DNA of 64,000 nt from Gottschalkia purinilytica. GTDB taxonomy: Bacteria > Bacillota > Clostridia > Tissierellales > Gottschalkiaceae. The notes below the pieces were generated by a model. It had not been told where the DNA came from. It was given only the letters and a program-made list of their open reading frames with translations, and did no database searches. The DNA is taken from the NCBI RefSeq assembly GCF_001190785.1, contig NZ_LGSS01000001.1:124001-188000 (forward strand). Reading direction: 5' to 3'. The translations under genes were made by a program, and so were the position numbers. Shown piece after piece: positions 18,931-27,976 of this stretch (positions are counted from its first letter, which is position 1; each line of letters starts with the position of its first letter).

Positions 18931-19842
18931 TTAATCCAGTAAATATGGTGTTTCTTGATATACATAATAGTTCAACCAGTTTGAATATAATAGACTAGCA
19001 TGACTTCTCCATCTTACAATAGGCTCTTTGTTAGGATCATCATTCGGAAAATAATTTTTTGGTATTTCCACGTTTTCTAGTCCTTTAGATGCATCTCTGT
19101 CATATTCTTTTTTTAGTGTAAAAGGATCATACTCTGAATGACCTGTTACAAATATTTGTTTACCATCATTAGTAGCAACTATATATACTCCTGATTCATC
19201 TGATTCTGACAGTATTTCTAACTCAGGTACATTTTCTATATCTTTTCTAAATACGTCTGTATGCCTTGAATGTGGAGCATAGTAAAAGTCATCAAAACCT
19301 CTCATAAGCTTATTTTTCTTATCGTTTACTTTATGAAGAAATACACCAAATATTTTTTTATCCACTGAATATTTATTAACTCCATAGTGATAATAAAGAC
19401 CTGCTTGTGCTCCCCAACATATATGGAAAGTAGAAGTAACATTAGTCTTTGTGAACTCAAATATTCTCACTAATTCATCCCAATATTCTACTTCCTCAAA
19501 TGGCATTTGTTCTACAGGAGCTCCTGTTATAATCATTCCATCAAATTTTTTATGTTTTATTTCATCAAAAGTTTTATAAAAACTTCCTAAGTGTTCTTTA
19601 CTAGTATTCTTAGATTGATATGTTGCTGTATGCAGTAGTGTAATCTCTACCTGTAGTGAAGTATTTCCTAAAAGTCTAAGTAGCTGAGTTTCCGTTTCTA
19701 TCTTAGTGGGCATAAGATTAAGAATTACAATTTTTTGTGGTCTAATATCTTGTGTTAACGCCCTTTTTTCTCCCATAACAAATATATTTTCATTAGTCAG
19801 TATTTTATAGGCTGGAAGTTCATTAGGTATTACTATTGGCAT
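18931..19842 (-). CDS. metA: Homoserine O-acetyltransferase, MetA type
   Basis: A 303-residue class I glutamine amidotransferase-fold enzyme that acylates homoserine at the start of methionine synthesis. Cys142 ([10 protein letters not shown]) is the expected acyl-enzyme nucleophile, and HSEYDP supplies the His and Glu partners. Residue 111 in TGAPVEQ is Glu; work on MetA proteins has tied Glu here to acetyl-CoA and Gly to succinyl-CoA, so an acetyltransferase is expected in spite of the MetA fold. GGAG lies upstream of the ATG. A SAM-I riboswitch precedes it, so high SAM should stop transcription. Confidence 0.94.
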   Translation of the reverse strand: MPIVIPNELPAYKILTNENIFVMGEKRALTQDIRPQKIVILNLMPTKIETETQLLRLLGNTSLQVEITLLHTATYQSKNTSKEHLGSFYKTFDEIKHKKFDGMIITGAPVEQMPFEEVEYWDELVRIFEFTKTNVTSTFHICWGAQAGLYYHYGVNKYSVDKKIFGVFLHKVNDKKNKLMRGFDDFYYAPHSRHTDVFRKDIENVPELEILSESDESGVYIVATNDGKQIFVTGHSEYDPFTLKKEYDRDASKGLENVEIPKNYFPNDDPNKEPIVRWRSHASLLYSNWLNYYVYQETPYLLD

Positions 19843-19861
19843 AGTTACTTCTCCTTTCTAA

Positions 19862-20008
19862 AATAAAAAAACTTCTTTCTGATGAAAGAAGTTTAATTTC
19901 TAATTCTCTCATCTTCTCGGTATCATATACCGCTGGATTTAGCACCATAGTATAAACTTGGTTGCCGGATTTCATAGGGCCAGTCCCTCCATCACTCTTG
20001 ATGAGTAC
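19862..20008 (-). promoter_or_regulatory. SAM-I (S-box) riboswitch upstream of metA
   Basis: On the minus strand: P1 CTCATC...GATGAG (19908-20005), AAGAGTGATGGAGGGACTGG, CCCTATGAAATCCGGCAACC, then GGTGCTAAATCCAGC. These are the conserved S-box blocks. The expression platform is the terminator AAACTTCTTTC/GAAAGAAGTTT plus T run at 19864-19894. The short open frame that can be read across this RNA is not a gene. Confidence 0.96.
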
Positions 20009-20032
20009 CATATTTATATGTCTATTGCAATT

Positions 20033-20061
20033 ATTATATTAATAATATAAGCTTATGTCAA
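20033..20061 (-). promoter_or_regulatory. Promoter of the metA riboswitch leader
   Basis: Perfect consensus on the minus strand: TTGACA (complement of 20056-20061), 17 bases, TATAAT (complement of 20033-20038). Confidence 0.88.
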
Positions 20062-20090
20062 GATTTTTCTTAAAATTCTCAATCTTCAAA

Positions 20091-20525
20091 CTATTTTTTT
20101 ATATTATTTAATAATGCTAATATTGCTAATTCATATCCGTAAGTTCCAAAGCCACTTATTTGTCCAATACAAGCCGGTGCAGTAACTGATTTTCTTCTGA
20201 ACTCTTCTCTCGCATGAACATTACTAATATGAACCTCTACAGTAGGAATATCTACAGATTTTAAAGCATCATATATTGCTATACTATAGTGTGTATAAGC
20301 ACCAGGGTTAATTATAATACCATCATACTTCTCATAGGCATTATGTATAAAACCTACTATTTCACCCTCTATATTGCTTTGTAAAATATCTAACTTTATA
20401 TTAAAATCATTCTCTTTACTTTTCAATATTGAACACATGCTTTCATAATTTTCTGTTCCATATATATTTTTTTCTCTTATACCAAGCATGTTTATATTAG
20501 GTCCATTTATTACTAGTATTTTCAT
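20091..20525 (-). CDS. aroQ: 3-dehydroquinate dehydratase, type II
   Basis: A 144-residue enzyme for the third shikimate step. It has NGPNINMLGIRE at the N-terminus with the catalytic Tyr in NIYG, GIIINPGAYTHYS, VEVHISNVHAREEFRR and the His/Arg residues expected of the dodecameric type II class. The ATG at 20523-20525 is preferred because GGAG lies 12 bases upstream; an in-frame ATG six codons earlier overlaps the end of aroK and leaves no spacer after GGAG. It is the last gene of the aromatic operon. I see no clear terminator directly after it, and metA RNA control begins within 30 bases. Confidence 0.93.
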   Translation of the reverse strand: MKILVINGPNINMLGIREKNIYGTENYESMCSILKSKENDFNIKLDILQSNIEGEIVGFIHNAYEKYDGIIINPGAYTHYSIAIYDALKSVDIPTVEVHISNVHAREEFRRKSVTAPACIGQISGFGTYGYELAILALLNNIKK

Positions 20526-20529
20526 TTTA

Positions 20530-21051
20530 TTATTCATCTCCAAGAATATTATATTTAATTATGTCTATAAGCTTGTTAACAGCACAATCCATATCCTCAT
20601 TATTTATTATTTCATAGTCACAGTAGTTTTTATATAACTTATATCTTTCTTCATATAGTTCATATACTTTTTCCTTACCATCTTTAAGCAATGGTCTCTT
20701 AGCTACATCTACATCCGAGATTATATCTTCAACAGGTCTATTTATAAATATAATTACACCATTTTCTTTTAGTATATTTATATTTTCAACTCTTTTTACT
20801 ACTCCTCCTCCTGTTGATATAATTACAGGGTAATTTCTTGATACTTCTTTTACTGCTTTGCTTTCTATGTCTCTAAAATGCTCTTCTCCATTTTTAAAAA
20901 TCTCAGATATACTTTTACCTTCATTATCGACTATATATTCGTCTATATCGCAAAATTTCACGTTTAATTTATCTGATAACAACTTTCCTATAATAGTCTT
21001 CCCACAACCTGGCATTCCAATAAGAACTATATTTTTATTAATATTTATCAT
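20530..21051 (-). CDS. aroK: Shikimate kinase
   Basis: A 173-residue P-loop kinase that phosphorylates shikimate. The Walker A is GMPGCGKTIIGK, the substrate-binding Asp region is FCDIDEYI, GGGVV follows near residue 80, and the lid arginine is in DVAKRPLL. AGGAGGT stands eight bases before the ATG. It lies between pheA and aroQ and ends four bases before aroQ starts. Confidence 0.94.
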   Translation of the reverse strand: MININKNIVLIGMPGCGKTIIGKLLSDKLNVKFCDIDEYIVDNEGKSISEIFKNGEEHFRDIESKAVKEVSRNYPVIISTGGGVVKRVENINILKENGVIIFINRPVEDIISDVDVAKRPLLKDGKEKVYELYEERYKLYKNYCDYEIINNEDMDCAVNKLIDIIKYNILGDE

Positions 21052-21088
21052 AATTGGGACCTCCTAAGCGGTCTTTAGTATAAAATCT

Positions 21089-22246
21089 TTAAACATGACT
21101 TTTATAATTTCCTAGCAATTTAAAATATAGGCTATTTTTCTCTAAATCAGCAATAGCTTTTCTTAAGTTTTCATCTTTTAAATTACCTTCAAAATCTATA
21201 TAAAAGAAATATTCCCAAGATTTATCTATTATAGGTCTAGACTCAATTCTTTGCATGTTTAAATTATTTTCAGCAAAGTAGTTTAAAGCACTATATAAAG
21301 CTCCTGGTTTGTGAGGTACAGACATAACTACACTTACCTTATTACTTTCTTCATCTATCTCTAGATTTTTACCTATTATAATAAATCTTGTATGATTATT
21401 GTTATTGTAATTTATACTAGACGCTATTATTTCTAAGTCATATAGCTCTGCTGCTTTTCTACTTGCTATAGCTGCTCTCTCTATTCTATTACTTTCTTTA
21501 ACAAGTTTTGCACTTTCAGCAGTATTTCTATAAGGAAATAACCTCCAAGATGAACTAGTTTTTAAAAATTCACTACTTTGTTGTAATGCTTGAGGATGTG
21601 AGTAAATTTCTTTTATATCTTCTAATTTGCTTCCTTTGATTCCAAGTAAGTTATGATCTACTTTTACACTTCTTTCTCCTACTATATAAAAACCATATTT
21701 TCTTAGTAGATCACATACTTCAGAAATTCCACCTGTAGATGAGTTTTCTATAGGAAGAATTCCATAATCAACGTCCTCGTTTTTTAACTGCTTAAACACA
21801 TCTTCAAATTCAGCTACATTGCATCTAGGAGTATTTTCTCCAAAATATTCTATAAGAGCTTGCTCACTAAATGCGCCAGGAACTCCTTGAAAACATACTT
21901 TTATATTTTCTTTTTTTTCTTTAATACTATTAAATATATTATATACACTTGATGATTTGTTATCATATTCATGTTCACAGAATATTTTCTTTGCTTGTAT
22001 TCTTCGACTTATTGCCATTAATTCTTTATAAAACTCTTCCAATGCTTTTTCATACTCTTTATCTTTTAAGTAAGTTTTATTTCTACGAATAACTTCCTCT
22101 TCTCTAGAATTATCAAAAATAGGTTGATTGTTTTTTTCTTTATACTGAGCAACTTGTATAACTTTAGACATTCTTTCTTCAAAGAGTTTCGTTATTTCCT
22201 TATCTATACAGTCTATTCTTGTTCTAATATCATCAAGTTCATTCAC
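21089..22246 (-). CDS. pheA: Bifunctional chorismate mutase / prephenate dehydratase
   Basis: About 385 residues. Residues 1-90 are an AroQ-type chorismate mutase helix bundle (ELDDIRTRIDCIDKEI with the usual Arg and Lys pattern). Prephenate dehydratase follows (CFQGVPGAFSEQAL, LPIENSSTGGISEVCDLL, NNHTRFIII), then an ACT domain with GALYSALNYF and ESRP, the Phe-binding elements. The start is a GTG at 22244-22246 that overlaps the aroC stop codon by one base and has GGGGGAG upstream; the open frame further upstream is an artefact of the overlap. It converts chorismate to phenylpyruvate and is likely inhibited by Phe. Confidence 0.94.
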   Translation of the reverse strand: MNELDDIRTRIDCIDKEITKLFEERMSKVIQVAQYKEKNNQPIFDNSREEEVIRRNKTYLKDKEYEKALEEFYKELMAISRRIQAKKIFCEHEYDNKSSSVYNIFNSIKEKKENIKVCFQGVPGAFSEQALIEYFGENTPRCNVAEFEDVFKQLKNEDVDYGILPIENSSTGGISEVCDLLRKYGFYIVGERSVKVDHNLLGIKGSKLEDIKEIYSHPQALQQSSEFLKTSSSWRLFPYRNTAESAKLVKESNRIERAAIASRKAAELYDLEIIASSINYNNNNHTRFIIIGKNLEIDEESNKVSVVMSVPHKPGALYSALNYFAENNLNMQRIESRPIIDKSWEYFFYIDFEGNLKDENLRKAIADLEKNSLYFKLLGNYKSHV

Positions 22247-23334
22247 TATATCTCCCCCTTTTCCATCATCAAATCTAATATAGTGATAGCAGAAACAGAT
22301 TCTATAACTGGAACTGCTCTTTGAACTATACATGGATCGTGACGTCCATGAACTTCTAATTCTTTATTTTCCTTACTAGCTATATCTATTGTTTTTTGTT
22401 TTTTAGAAATAGATGGTGTTGGCTTTATAGCTACTCTAAATATAACAGGCATGCCATTTGTAATTCCACCAGTTATACCACCATTGTTATTAGTGTAGGT
22501 TTTAACTTTATCATTTTCTATAAAGTACTGATCATTTGACTCTGATCCTCTCATTTTAGTTATATCAAAGCCTACTCCAAATTCTACTCCTTTTACAGAT
22601 GGTACTGAAAATAACATATGACTCAATTTACTTTCTACAGAATCAAAGAAAGGTGATCCTATACCTGCAGGTAAGTTTAATATAGCTGCTTCTATAATAC
22701 CTCCTACTGAGTCTAAATCCGAGCTTGCATCTAATATAGCCTCTTTCATCAATTCTCCCTTTTCATCATTAATAACCGGAAAAGATTTATTAGATATCTC
22801 TTTTAACATATTAAAGTCAATATTTACAAAATCTAATTCATCATCACTTATATTCTCTATACATTTTATATGACTTCCTACTAATATATTCTTTTTATTT
22901 AGTATTTGTTTTGCAATTGCTCCAGCAAATACTAATGGAGCCGTTATTCTACCTGAAAAATGTCCGCCACCTCTATAGTCATTATATCCTGAATATCTTA
23001 CATACCCAGGGTAATCTGCATGTCCTGGTCTCATAACATTCTTTATAGAGTCATAATCTTTAGAGCGCTGATTTGAATTCCATATTACAGCAGATAAAGG
23101 TGCTCCTGTTGTTCTATCATTAAAATATCCACTTAATATTTCGAATTGATCTGCTTCTTTACGTGGAGTAGATATGTTATTTTTACCTGGAGCTCTTCTT
23201 TGCATTTCTTTATTTATATAATCTAGATTTAATTCCACTCCTGGAGGTAATCCATCTATTACTATTCCTATTCCTTTTCCATGTGACTCTCCAAATATAG
23301 AAAGTCTTATGTTATTTCCCCATACTCCACTCAT
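22246..23334 (-). CDS. aroC: Chorismate synthase
   Basis: A 362-residue FMN-dependent enzyme that makes chorismate from EPSP. The signatures are GESHGKGIGIVIDGLPPG, QRRAPGKNNIST, RPGHADYPGYVRY, GGGHFSGRITA and GRHDPCIVQRAVPV. Its ATG lies inside the end of aroA, overlapping it by 23 bases, and uses an AGGAGG within aroA, so the two are translationally coupled. It also abuts pheA. Confidence 0.96.
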   Translation of the reverse strand: MSGVWGNNIRLSIFGESHGKGIGIVIDGLPPGVELNLDYINKEMQRRAPGKNNISTPRKEADQFEILSGYFNDRTTGAPLSAVIWNSNQRSKDYDSIKNVMRPGHADYPGYVRYSGYNDYRGGGHFSGRITAPLVFAGAIAKQILNKKNILVGSHIKCIENISDDELDFVNIDFNMLKEISNKSFPVINDEKGELMKEAILDASSDLDSVGGIIEAAILNLPAGIGSPFFDSVESKLSHMLFSVPSVKGVEFGVGFDITKMRGSESNDQYFIENDKVKTYTNNNGGITGGITNGMPVIFRVAIKPTPSISKKQKTIDIASKENKELEVHGRHDPCIVQRAVPVIESVSAITILDLMMEKGEI

Positions 23335-24616
23335 CTATATTTCCTCCTAACTTTTTAAAGTCATCCCAAAAGTTTGGATATGATTTTGTTACAGAATTGC
23401 TATTAGTAATTACTATAGATTCTTCACACTTTATGGAAGCTATTCCTAAAGCCATAGCTATACGATGATCATTCCAGCTATCTACAGTTACTCCTCCTTT
23501 TAACTTGTCTTTACCTTTTATTATGAGTCCATCTTCTAATTCCTCTATATCTGCACCTAATTTATTTAGTTCAGTAGCTGTAGAAGTTAATCGATCAGAT
23601 TCTTTTATACGAAGTCTCTTTCCATTTATAATTTTAGTCGTTCCTTCACTTAAAGATGCAAGTACTGATAATACTGGTATTATATCTGGACATTGTGATG
23701 CATCTATAACTACTCCCTTAGTTTTTGAAGCCTTAACCTCTATTCCGTCTTCATATTCAGATATATTTCCACCCATCTCTCTTACTATATCAATAACAGC
23801 TTTATCTCCCTGCAAAGAACTTATGTCTAAATCTTTACATTTAATACCGCCAACTAATGTTCCTGCAACAATCCAAAATGCTGCTTGTGAGTAATCTCCT
23901 TCTACCTTATAATCTCTGCTTTTGTAAGTTTGATTTCCTTTTATGATAAACTCTCTATAATTATTATTTATTATTTCTATCCCAAATTTTTGTAAAATAT
24001 CTATAGTTAAATCTACATAACCTTTTGATTCTAACTCAGTAGTTATAATAATTTTAGAATCTTCATCTAATACAGGTAGTGTAAATAGAAGTCCTGTTAT
24101 AAATTGAGAGCTAACATCCCCTTCTATTTCAAATATACCTGACTGTATTTTCCCTTCTAACGTTAAAGGAAGCTTTCCATTATTATTCGTATACTTTAAT
24201 TGTTGTTTGTCAAAAATATTATAATAAGTATCTAAAGGTCTTTCTACAAGTCTACCTCTTCCTGTAACTGTTATTTTGTCATTTGTCAAAGTTACTATAG
24301 GTATTAAAAATCTTATTGTTGAACCAGACTCTTTGCAATCTATGATTTCATTTTTCACTTCAAAATTTCTCGTCCCTCTTACAATAACTTTATTAGTACC
24401 AGTACTTGTATCTTGTTGTATGTCTAATATTTCAACACCTATTGATTTCATGGCATCTAAAGTAGCAATGATGTCATCCGAAAGAGCTATATTATGTATT
24501 TCACTTATACCTTCTGAAAAACTTGCACATATTATAGCTCTATGACTCATACTTTTAGAAGGCGGTATTGTAATTTCTCCATTTAATGTAGAAGGAACTA
24601 TTTTTACATTATTCAT
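23312..24616 (-). CDS. aroA: EPSP synthase (3-phosphoshikimate 1-carboxyvinyltransferase)
   Basis: A 434-residue two-domain enzyme that joins PEP to shikimate-3-phosphate. It has PPSKSMSHRAIICASF, KESGSTIRFLIP, the VEGDYSQAAFWIVAG segment, LRIKESDRL and DHRIAMALGIA. The second motif reads GSTIRF rather than the more common GTTIRF/GTAxRP forms; class assignment and inhibitor response cannot be deduced safely from this. AAAGGAG precedes the ATG. Confidence 0.95.
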   Translation of the reverse strand: MNNVKIVPSTLNGEITIPPSKSMSHRAIICASFSEGISEIHNIALSDDIIATLDAMKSIGVEILDIQQDTSTGTNKVIVRGTRNFEVKNEIIDCKESGSTIRFLIPIVTLTNDKITVTGRGRLVERPLDTYYNIFDKQQLKYTNNNGKLPLTLEGKIQSGIFEIEGDVSSQFITGLLFTLPVLDEDSKIIITTELESKGYVDLTIDILQKFGIEIINNNYREFIIKGNQTYKSRDYKVEGDYSQAAFWIVAGTLVGGIKCKDLDISSLQGDKAVIDIVREMGGNISEYEDGIEVKASKTKGVVIDASQCPDIIPVLSVLASLSEGTTKIINGKRLRIKESDRLTSTATELNKLGADIEELEDGLIIKGKDKLKGGVTVDSWNDHRIAMALGIASIKCEESIVITNSNSVTKSYPNFWDDFKKLGGNIDEWSMGK

Positions 24617-24650
24617 TTTAAAACTCCTTTCTATAGGTTAGAAAAGATTG

Positions 24651-25712
24651 TTATATATAATCAAAAATTTCTTCCCTTTTAATTTTCTTTAAATATCCAT
24701 TACCTATGTTATCTAAAAGAACAATACTTATAGAATCTGCATTACTTTTTTTATCTAGATTTATTGCTTCTAGTATTTTTTCTTTTTTCATATCTGGTAA
24801 CTCGTAAGAAAGATTATATTTTATCAAAACATCTTTTATAATATTTGCTGTTCCTTTTTCAGTTTCATTAAGACTTTCACTCTTTTGTGTTATATGATAC
24901 ATTCCCATTGCTACAGCTTCTCCATGTGTATATTTCTCATAATCAAAATATCTCTCTATAGCGTGACCGATAGTATGACCAAAGTTTAATATCATTCTTA
25001 TTCCAGTATCTTTTTCATCTTCTTCCACTATAGCTCTTTTTATATCACAACATTTATAAATAACTTCCTCTATATTTTTAAATAATTCTTCTTCTGATTC
25101 ATATAATAATAGTTTTTCTAATAATTGTTTATCCCTTATACATCCATATTTTATTACTTCAGCCATTCCATCATATAAAAATCTTTTTTCCAGAGTTTTT
25201 AAAAGTTCTGGATCTATATAGACTACTTCTGGATGATAGAAACTTCCCACCAAGTTTTTTCCAATAGGTAAATTTACTGCAACTTTTCCACCTATACTAC
25301 TATCTATTTGAGATAATAAAGATGTAGGTATTTGAATAAATTTTATTCCTCTAAGTAAAGTAGAAGCTACAAATCCTCCCAAGTCACCTACTACTCCACC
25401 ACCAAAAGTTACTATTACATCTCCTCTTGTTATTCCATTTTCTAAAAGTTGATTATATACATATTCTAATACACTTATAGATTTACTTTTTTCTCCTGCT
25501 TCTACTACTACAAAGTATACTTCAAATCCACTATTAGCTAGATTCTTTTTTAATTGTTCTCCATATATTCTATTTACATTAGAATCTGTAATTACAAATA
25601 TTTTCTTATTTTTATAGATCTTCTTTATTTCTTCTCCTATATTATTTATGATTCCTTTTTGTATGAATATGTCATACTTTTTATCTGGTAATTTTATATT
25701 AAGTTCATACAT
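24651..25712 (-). CDS. aroB: 3-dehydroquinate synthase
   Basis: A 353-residue NAD- and metal-dependent enzyme for the second shikimate step. It has VEAGEKSKS, GGGVVGDLGGFVAS, the PTSLLSQIDSSIGGKVAVNL segment, and metal ligands in the RMILNFGHTIGHAIERYF and HGEAVAMGM motifs. It sits between tyrA (3-base gap) and aroA. Confidence 0.95.
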   Translation of the reverse strand: MYELNIKLPDKKYDIFIQKGIINNIGEEIKKIYKNKKIFVITDSNVNRIYGEQLKKNLANSGFEVYFVVVEAGEKSKSISVLEYVYNQLLENGITRGDVIVTFGGGVVGDLGGFVASTLLRGIKFIQIPTSLLSQIDSSIGGKVAVNLPIGKNLVGSFYHPEVVYIDPELLKTLEKRFLYDGMAEVIKYGCIRDKQLLEKLLLYESEEELFKNIEEVIYKCCDIKRAIVEEDEKDTGIRMILNFGHTIGHAIERYFDYEKYTHGEAVAMGMYHITQKSESLNETEKGTANIIKDVLIKYNLSYELPDMKKEKILEAINLDKKSNADSISIVLLDNIGNGYLKKIKREEIFDYI

Positions 25713-25714
25713 AT

Positions 25715-26560
25715 TTAAATTGCTTCCCCTTTCTTTGAACTAGCTTCACTAAATATGTCTTCTAAAGATTCCATTCTTTCATTTTCAATAGCTTCTTTTA
25801 TACTAGATATATACGCTTGAAATAGATCTATTTGATTTAAAATATTTTCTTTATTCTCCATTAATAATTCGGACCAGAGCTTAGAGTTTATTTTAGCTAC
25901 CCTTGTAGTATCTCTAAAGCTCCCTCCGATAAATGTTTCTACATTTTCTATATTATTACAATTCATTAATGCTACAGCTAATACATGTGGTAATTGACTA
26001 GTATAAGCTATAACTTCGTCATGTGTCTTGGGATCAATTTTTATTATACTTTTACATCCTATCTTTGTAGCTATATCTTCTATAATACTAACATTATGTT
26101 TATTATTTTTAGGTATAGGTGTAATTATATAGTTAGCACCATCAAATATATCTTTAGAAGCATATTGTAGTCCTTTAGATTCTTTTCCTGCCATAGGATG
26201 ACCACCTATAAAATCTATATCTTCTCTTATAAAAGTATTTATTTCATTAATCACTTTATCTTTTATCCCAGCAGTATCAGTAATTATAGCACCACTTTTA
26301 AAGTATTTTAAGTTATCCTTTATAAACTTTATAGTTAATTCAGGATATACACATAATATAACTATGTCAGATTTTTTAAGGGGAACCTCAGGATTTGTAT
26401 ATCCTTTATCTATTATATTAAGCCTTTCAGCTGTTTCCATTGCATCTGTATCTATATCTATAGCCCATAAATTTTTAGGCTTTAAGTCTCTAAGTGCCAT
26501 TGCAAAAGATCCTCCTATAAGGCCTAACCCAACTATAGTTATATTAAAGTCAAACTCCAA
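25715..26560 (-). CDS. tyrA: Prephenate dehydrogenase
   Basis: About 281 residues. An N-terminal Rossmann motif (VGLGLIGGSFAMAL) is followed by DTAGIKD, GHPMAGKESKG, a helical domain with TSQLPHVLA and GGSFRDTTRVA. It oxidises prephenate to 4-hydroxyphenylpyruvate for tyrosine. I see no C-terminal ACT domain. The best-supported start is a TTG at 26558-26560 with GGAGGGG seven bases upstream; an in-frame ATG five codons earlier (26573-26575) contains that ribosome site and is the alternative. It lies directly after aroF. Confidence 0.9.
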   Translation of the reverse strand: MEFDFNITIVGLGLIGGSFAMALRDLKPKNLWAIDIDTDAMETAERLNIIDKGYTNPEVPLKKSDIVILCVYPELTIKFIKDNLKYFKSGAIITDTAGIKDKVINEINTFIREDIDFIGGHPMAGKESKGLQYASKDIFDGANYIITPIPKNNKHNVSIIEDIATKIGCKSIIKIDPKTHDEVIAYTSQLPHVLAVALMNCNNIENVETFIGGSFRDTTRVAKINSKLWSELLMENKENILNQIDLFQAYISSIKEAIENERMESLEDIFSEASSKKGEAI

Positions 26561-26575
26561 CTCAAACCCCTCCAT

Positions 26576-27592
26576 TTATATGCTTTTATTTTCAAGCTTA
26601 GCAATATCTCTTAATGATTTTATTAAACTCTCAAATCTTTCTGGTTTTATCGATTGTTGTCCGTCACATCTAGCATTTTCTGGATCATTATGTACTTCTA
26701 TTAGAAGTCCATCTGCTCCAACTGCTATTGATGCTTTTGCTAATGGTTCAACTAACCACCATAATCCTGCAGCATGACTAGGATCAACTATTACTGGTAA
26801 ATGACTAAGTTTCTTTATAACAGGTATAGCACTTAAGTCTAATGTATTTCTAGTATAGTTTTCAAATGTTCTAATTCCTCGTTCACAAAGGATTACATTT
26901 TCATTTCCACCAGCCATTATATACTCAGCTGACATTAATAGCTCCTCTATAGTTGCAGATAAGCCTCTTTTTAATAATATAGGCTTTTTAGTTTTTCCTA
27001 GTTCTTTTAATAATTCAAAGTTCTGCATATTCCTTGCTCCAACTTGGATCACATCTACATCTTCTACAAACTTTTCTACATAGTCCGCTGACATTATCTC
27101 TGTAACTATTGGAAGTCCGGTTTTTTCTCTAGCTATTTTTAATAATTCAAGCCCTTCTTCTCTTAACCCCTGAAAGCTGTAAGGTGATGTTCTTGGCTTA
27201 AATGCTCCTCCTCTTAAGAAAGTAGCTCCCGATTTTTTTATTTCTTCCGCTATATTCACAATTTGGTCTTCACTTTCTACCGAACAAGGTCCTGCCATTA
27301 TAGCGATTTGACCTCCTCCTATTTTTGAACCTCTAACATCTATAACCGTATCATCTGGATTAAATAATCTATTTGCAAGTTTATATGGTTGTTGTACAAA
27401 TATCAAATTATCCACGTATCTGTTTGCTCTTATTTGCTCTCTATCAATTCTACTAGTATCACCTACAAGTCCTATTAGATGATAAGTTTCCCCTACTGAT
27501 TCATGTACTTGTACTCCTAACTGTTTCATCTTATTTACTATTGAATCTATTTCCTTCTGTGGCGTTTGTTGATTTAATACTATAATCATCAT
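26576..27592 (-). CDS. aroF: DAHP synthase (3-deoxy-7-phosphoheptulonate synthase) with ferredoxin-like regulatory domain
   Basis: About 338 residues. Residues 1-70 form the small regulatory domain found in the type I-beta class of DAHP synthases, where Phe or Tyr bind. The catalytic barrel then has MAGPCSVES, LRGGAFKPRTSPYSFQG, QVGARNMQNFELL, LKRGLSATIEELL, VILCERGIRTFE and VDPSHAAG. It joins PEP and erythrose-4-phosphate to open the pathway. The ATG at 27590-27592 follows AGGAGG by six bases; a longer frame runs back into the upstream terminator. It is the first enzyme gene of the operon and lies right behind the attenuator. Confidence 0.95.
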   Translation of the reverse strand: MMIIVLNQQTPQKEIDSIVNKMKQLGVQVHESVGETYHLIGLVGDTSRIDREQIRANRYVDNLIFVQQPYKLANRLFNPDDTVIDVRGSKIGGGQIAIMAGPCSVESEDQIVNIAEEIKKSGATFLRGGAFKPRTSPYSFQGLREEGLELLKIAREKTGLPIVTEIMSADYVEKFVEDVDVIQVGARNMQNFELLKELGKTKKPILLKRGLSATIEELLMSAEYIMAGGNENVILCERGIRTFENYTRNTLDLSAIPVIKKLSHLPVIVDPSHAAGLWWLVEPLAKASIAVGADGLLIEVHNDPENARCDGQQSIKPERFESLIKSLRDIAKLENKSI

Positions 27593-27612
27593 GAATAACC
27601 TCCTATTAATTA

Positions 27613-27645
27613 TAAAAAAAGGAACCTCCAATGAGGCTCCTTTTT
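27613..27645 (-). terminator. Attenuator terminator in the aromatic operon leader
   Basis: On the minus strand a 13-pair stem (AAAAAGGAGCCTC / GAGGTTCCTTTTT, one G-T pair) with loop ATTG ends in a T run, only about 14 bases before the aroF ribosome site. A leader segment ending at 27735 (GGTTCTT, complement of 27735-27741) can pair with AAGGAGCC in the first arm and so could act as antiterminator. Confidence 0.82.
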
Positions 27646-27694
27646 ACATTTAATGTATTTTTCAAAAGTTATAATCTTAATTTCATATAACTTA

Positions 27695-27853
27695 TTATAC
27701 ACTTATACTTATTGGTATATAAGACTCACTAGATAAGAACCTTTTTATTTTTTTGTAGGACAAATAACCAGCGCTAAAATAAAAGTAGCCCCAGCTAAAG
27801 TAAAAATAAAAGTTAAATTGTTCTATATCTTTATTTCTAATAAGTCTTTCCAT
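27695..27853 (-). CDS. Aromatic-rich leader peptide of the aro operon
   Basis: A 52-codon frame starting at ATG 27851-27853 with GGAGGAATAGG upstream. Residues 13-30 read FNFYFYFSWGYFYFSAGY: six Phe, five Tyr and one Trp in 18 positions, with further Tyr33, Phe39 and Tyr45. The stop lies 50 bases before a strong terminator and 103 bases before aroF. This is the arrangement of ribosome-mediated attenuation: scarce Phe or Tyr tRNA would stall the ribosome in this run and free the segment after it to block the terminator. The frame is too short for routine gene calling. The composition is far outside what chance would give next to a Phe/Tyr pathway operon. Confidence 0.85.
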   Translation of the reverse strand: MERLIRNKDIEQFNFYFYFSWGYFYFSAGYLSYKKIKRFLSSESYIPISISV

Positions 27854-27946
27854 TTCCTATTCCTCCAAAATCATCTAGAACCTTATTCTAAATTTTCTTA
27901 GTTCAGTTACTAAATCATTTTTCGTATATAAATTTACTATATAACA

Positions 27947-27976
27947 AATATATATCAACTTCAATAAAAATGTCAA
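27947..27976 (-). promoter_or_regulatory. Probable promoter of the aromatic operon
   Basis: On the minus strand TTGACA (complement of 27971-27976) is followed after 18 bases by TATATT (complement of 27947-27952). It would give an untranslated leader of about 85 bases before the leader peptide. Confidence 0.6.

Noticed and set aside
19823-20011. Open frame of 62 codons upstream of metA
   Set aside because: It runs across the conserved S-box aptamer and terminator, which explain the sequence fully.
27854-27946. T-box for Phe or Tyr upstream of aroF
   Set aside because: No AGAGAG or GGTGG-ACC core is present; the leader peptide explains the terminator better.
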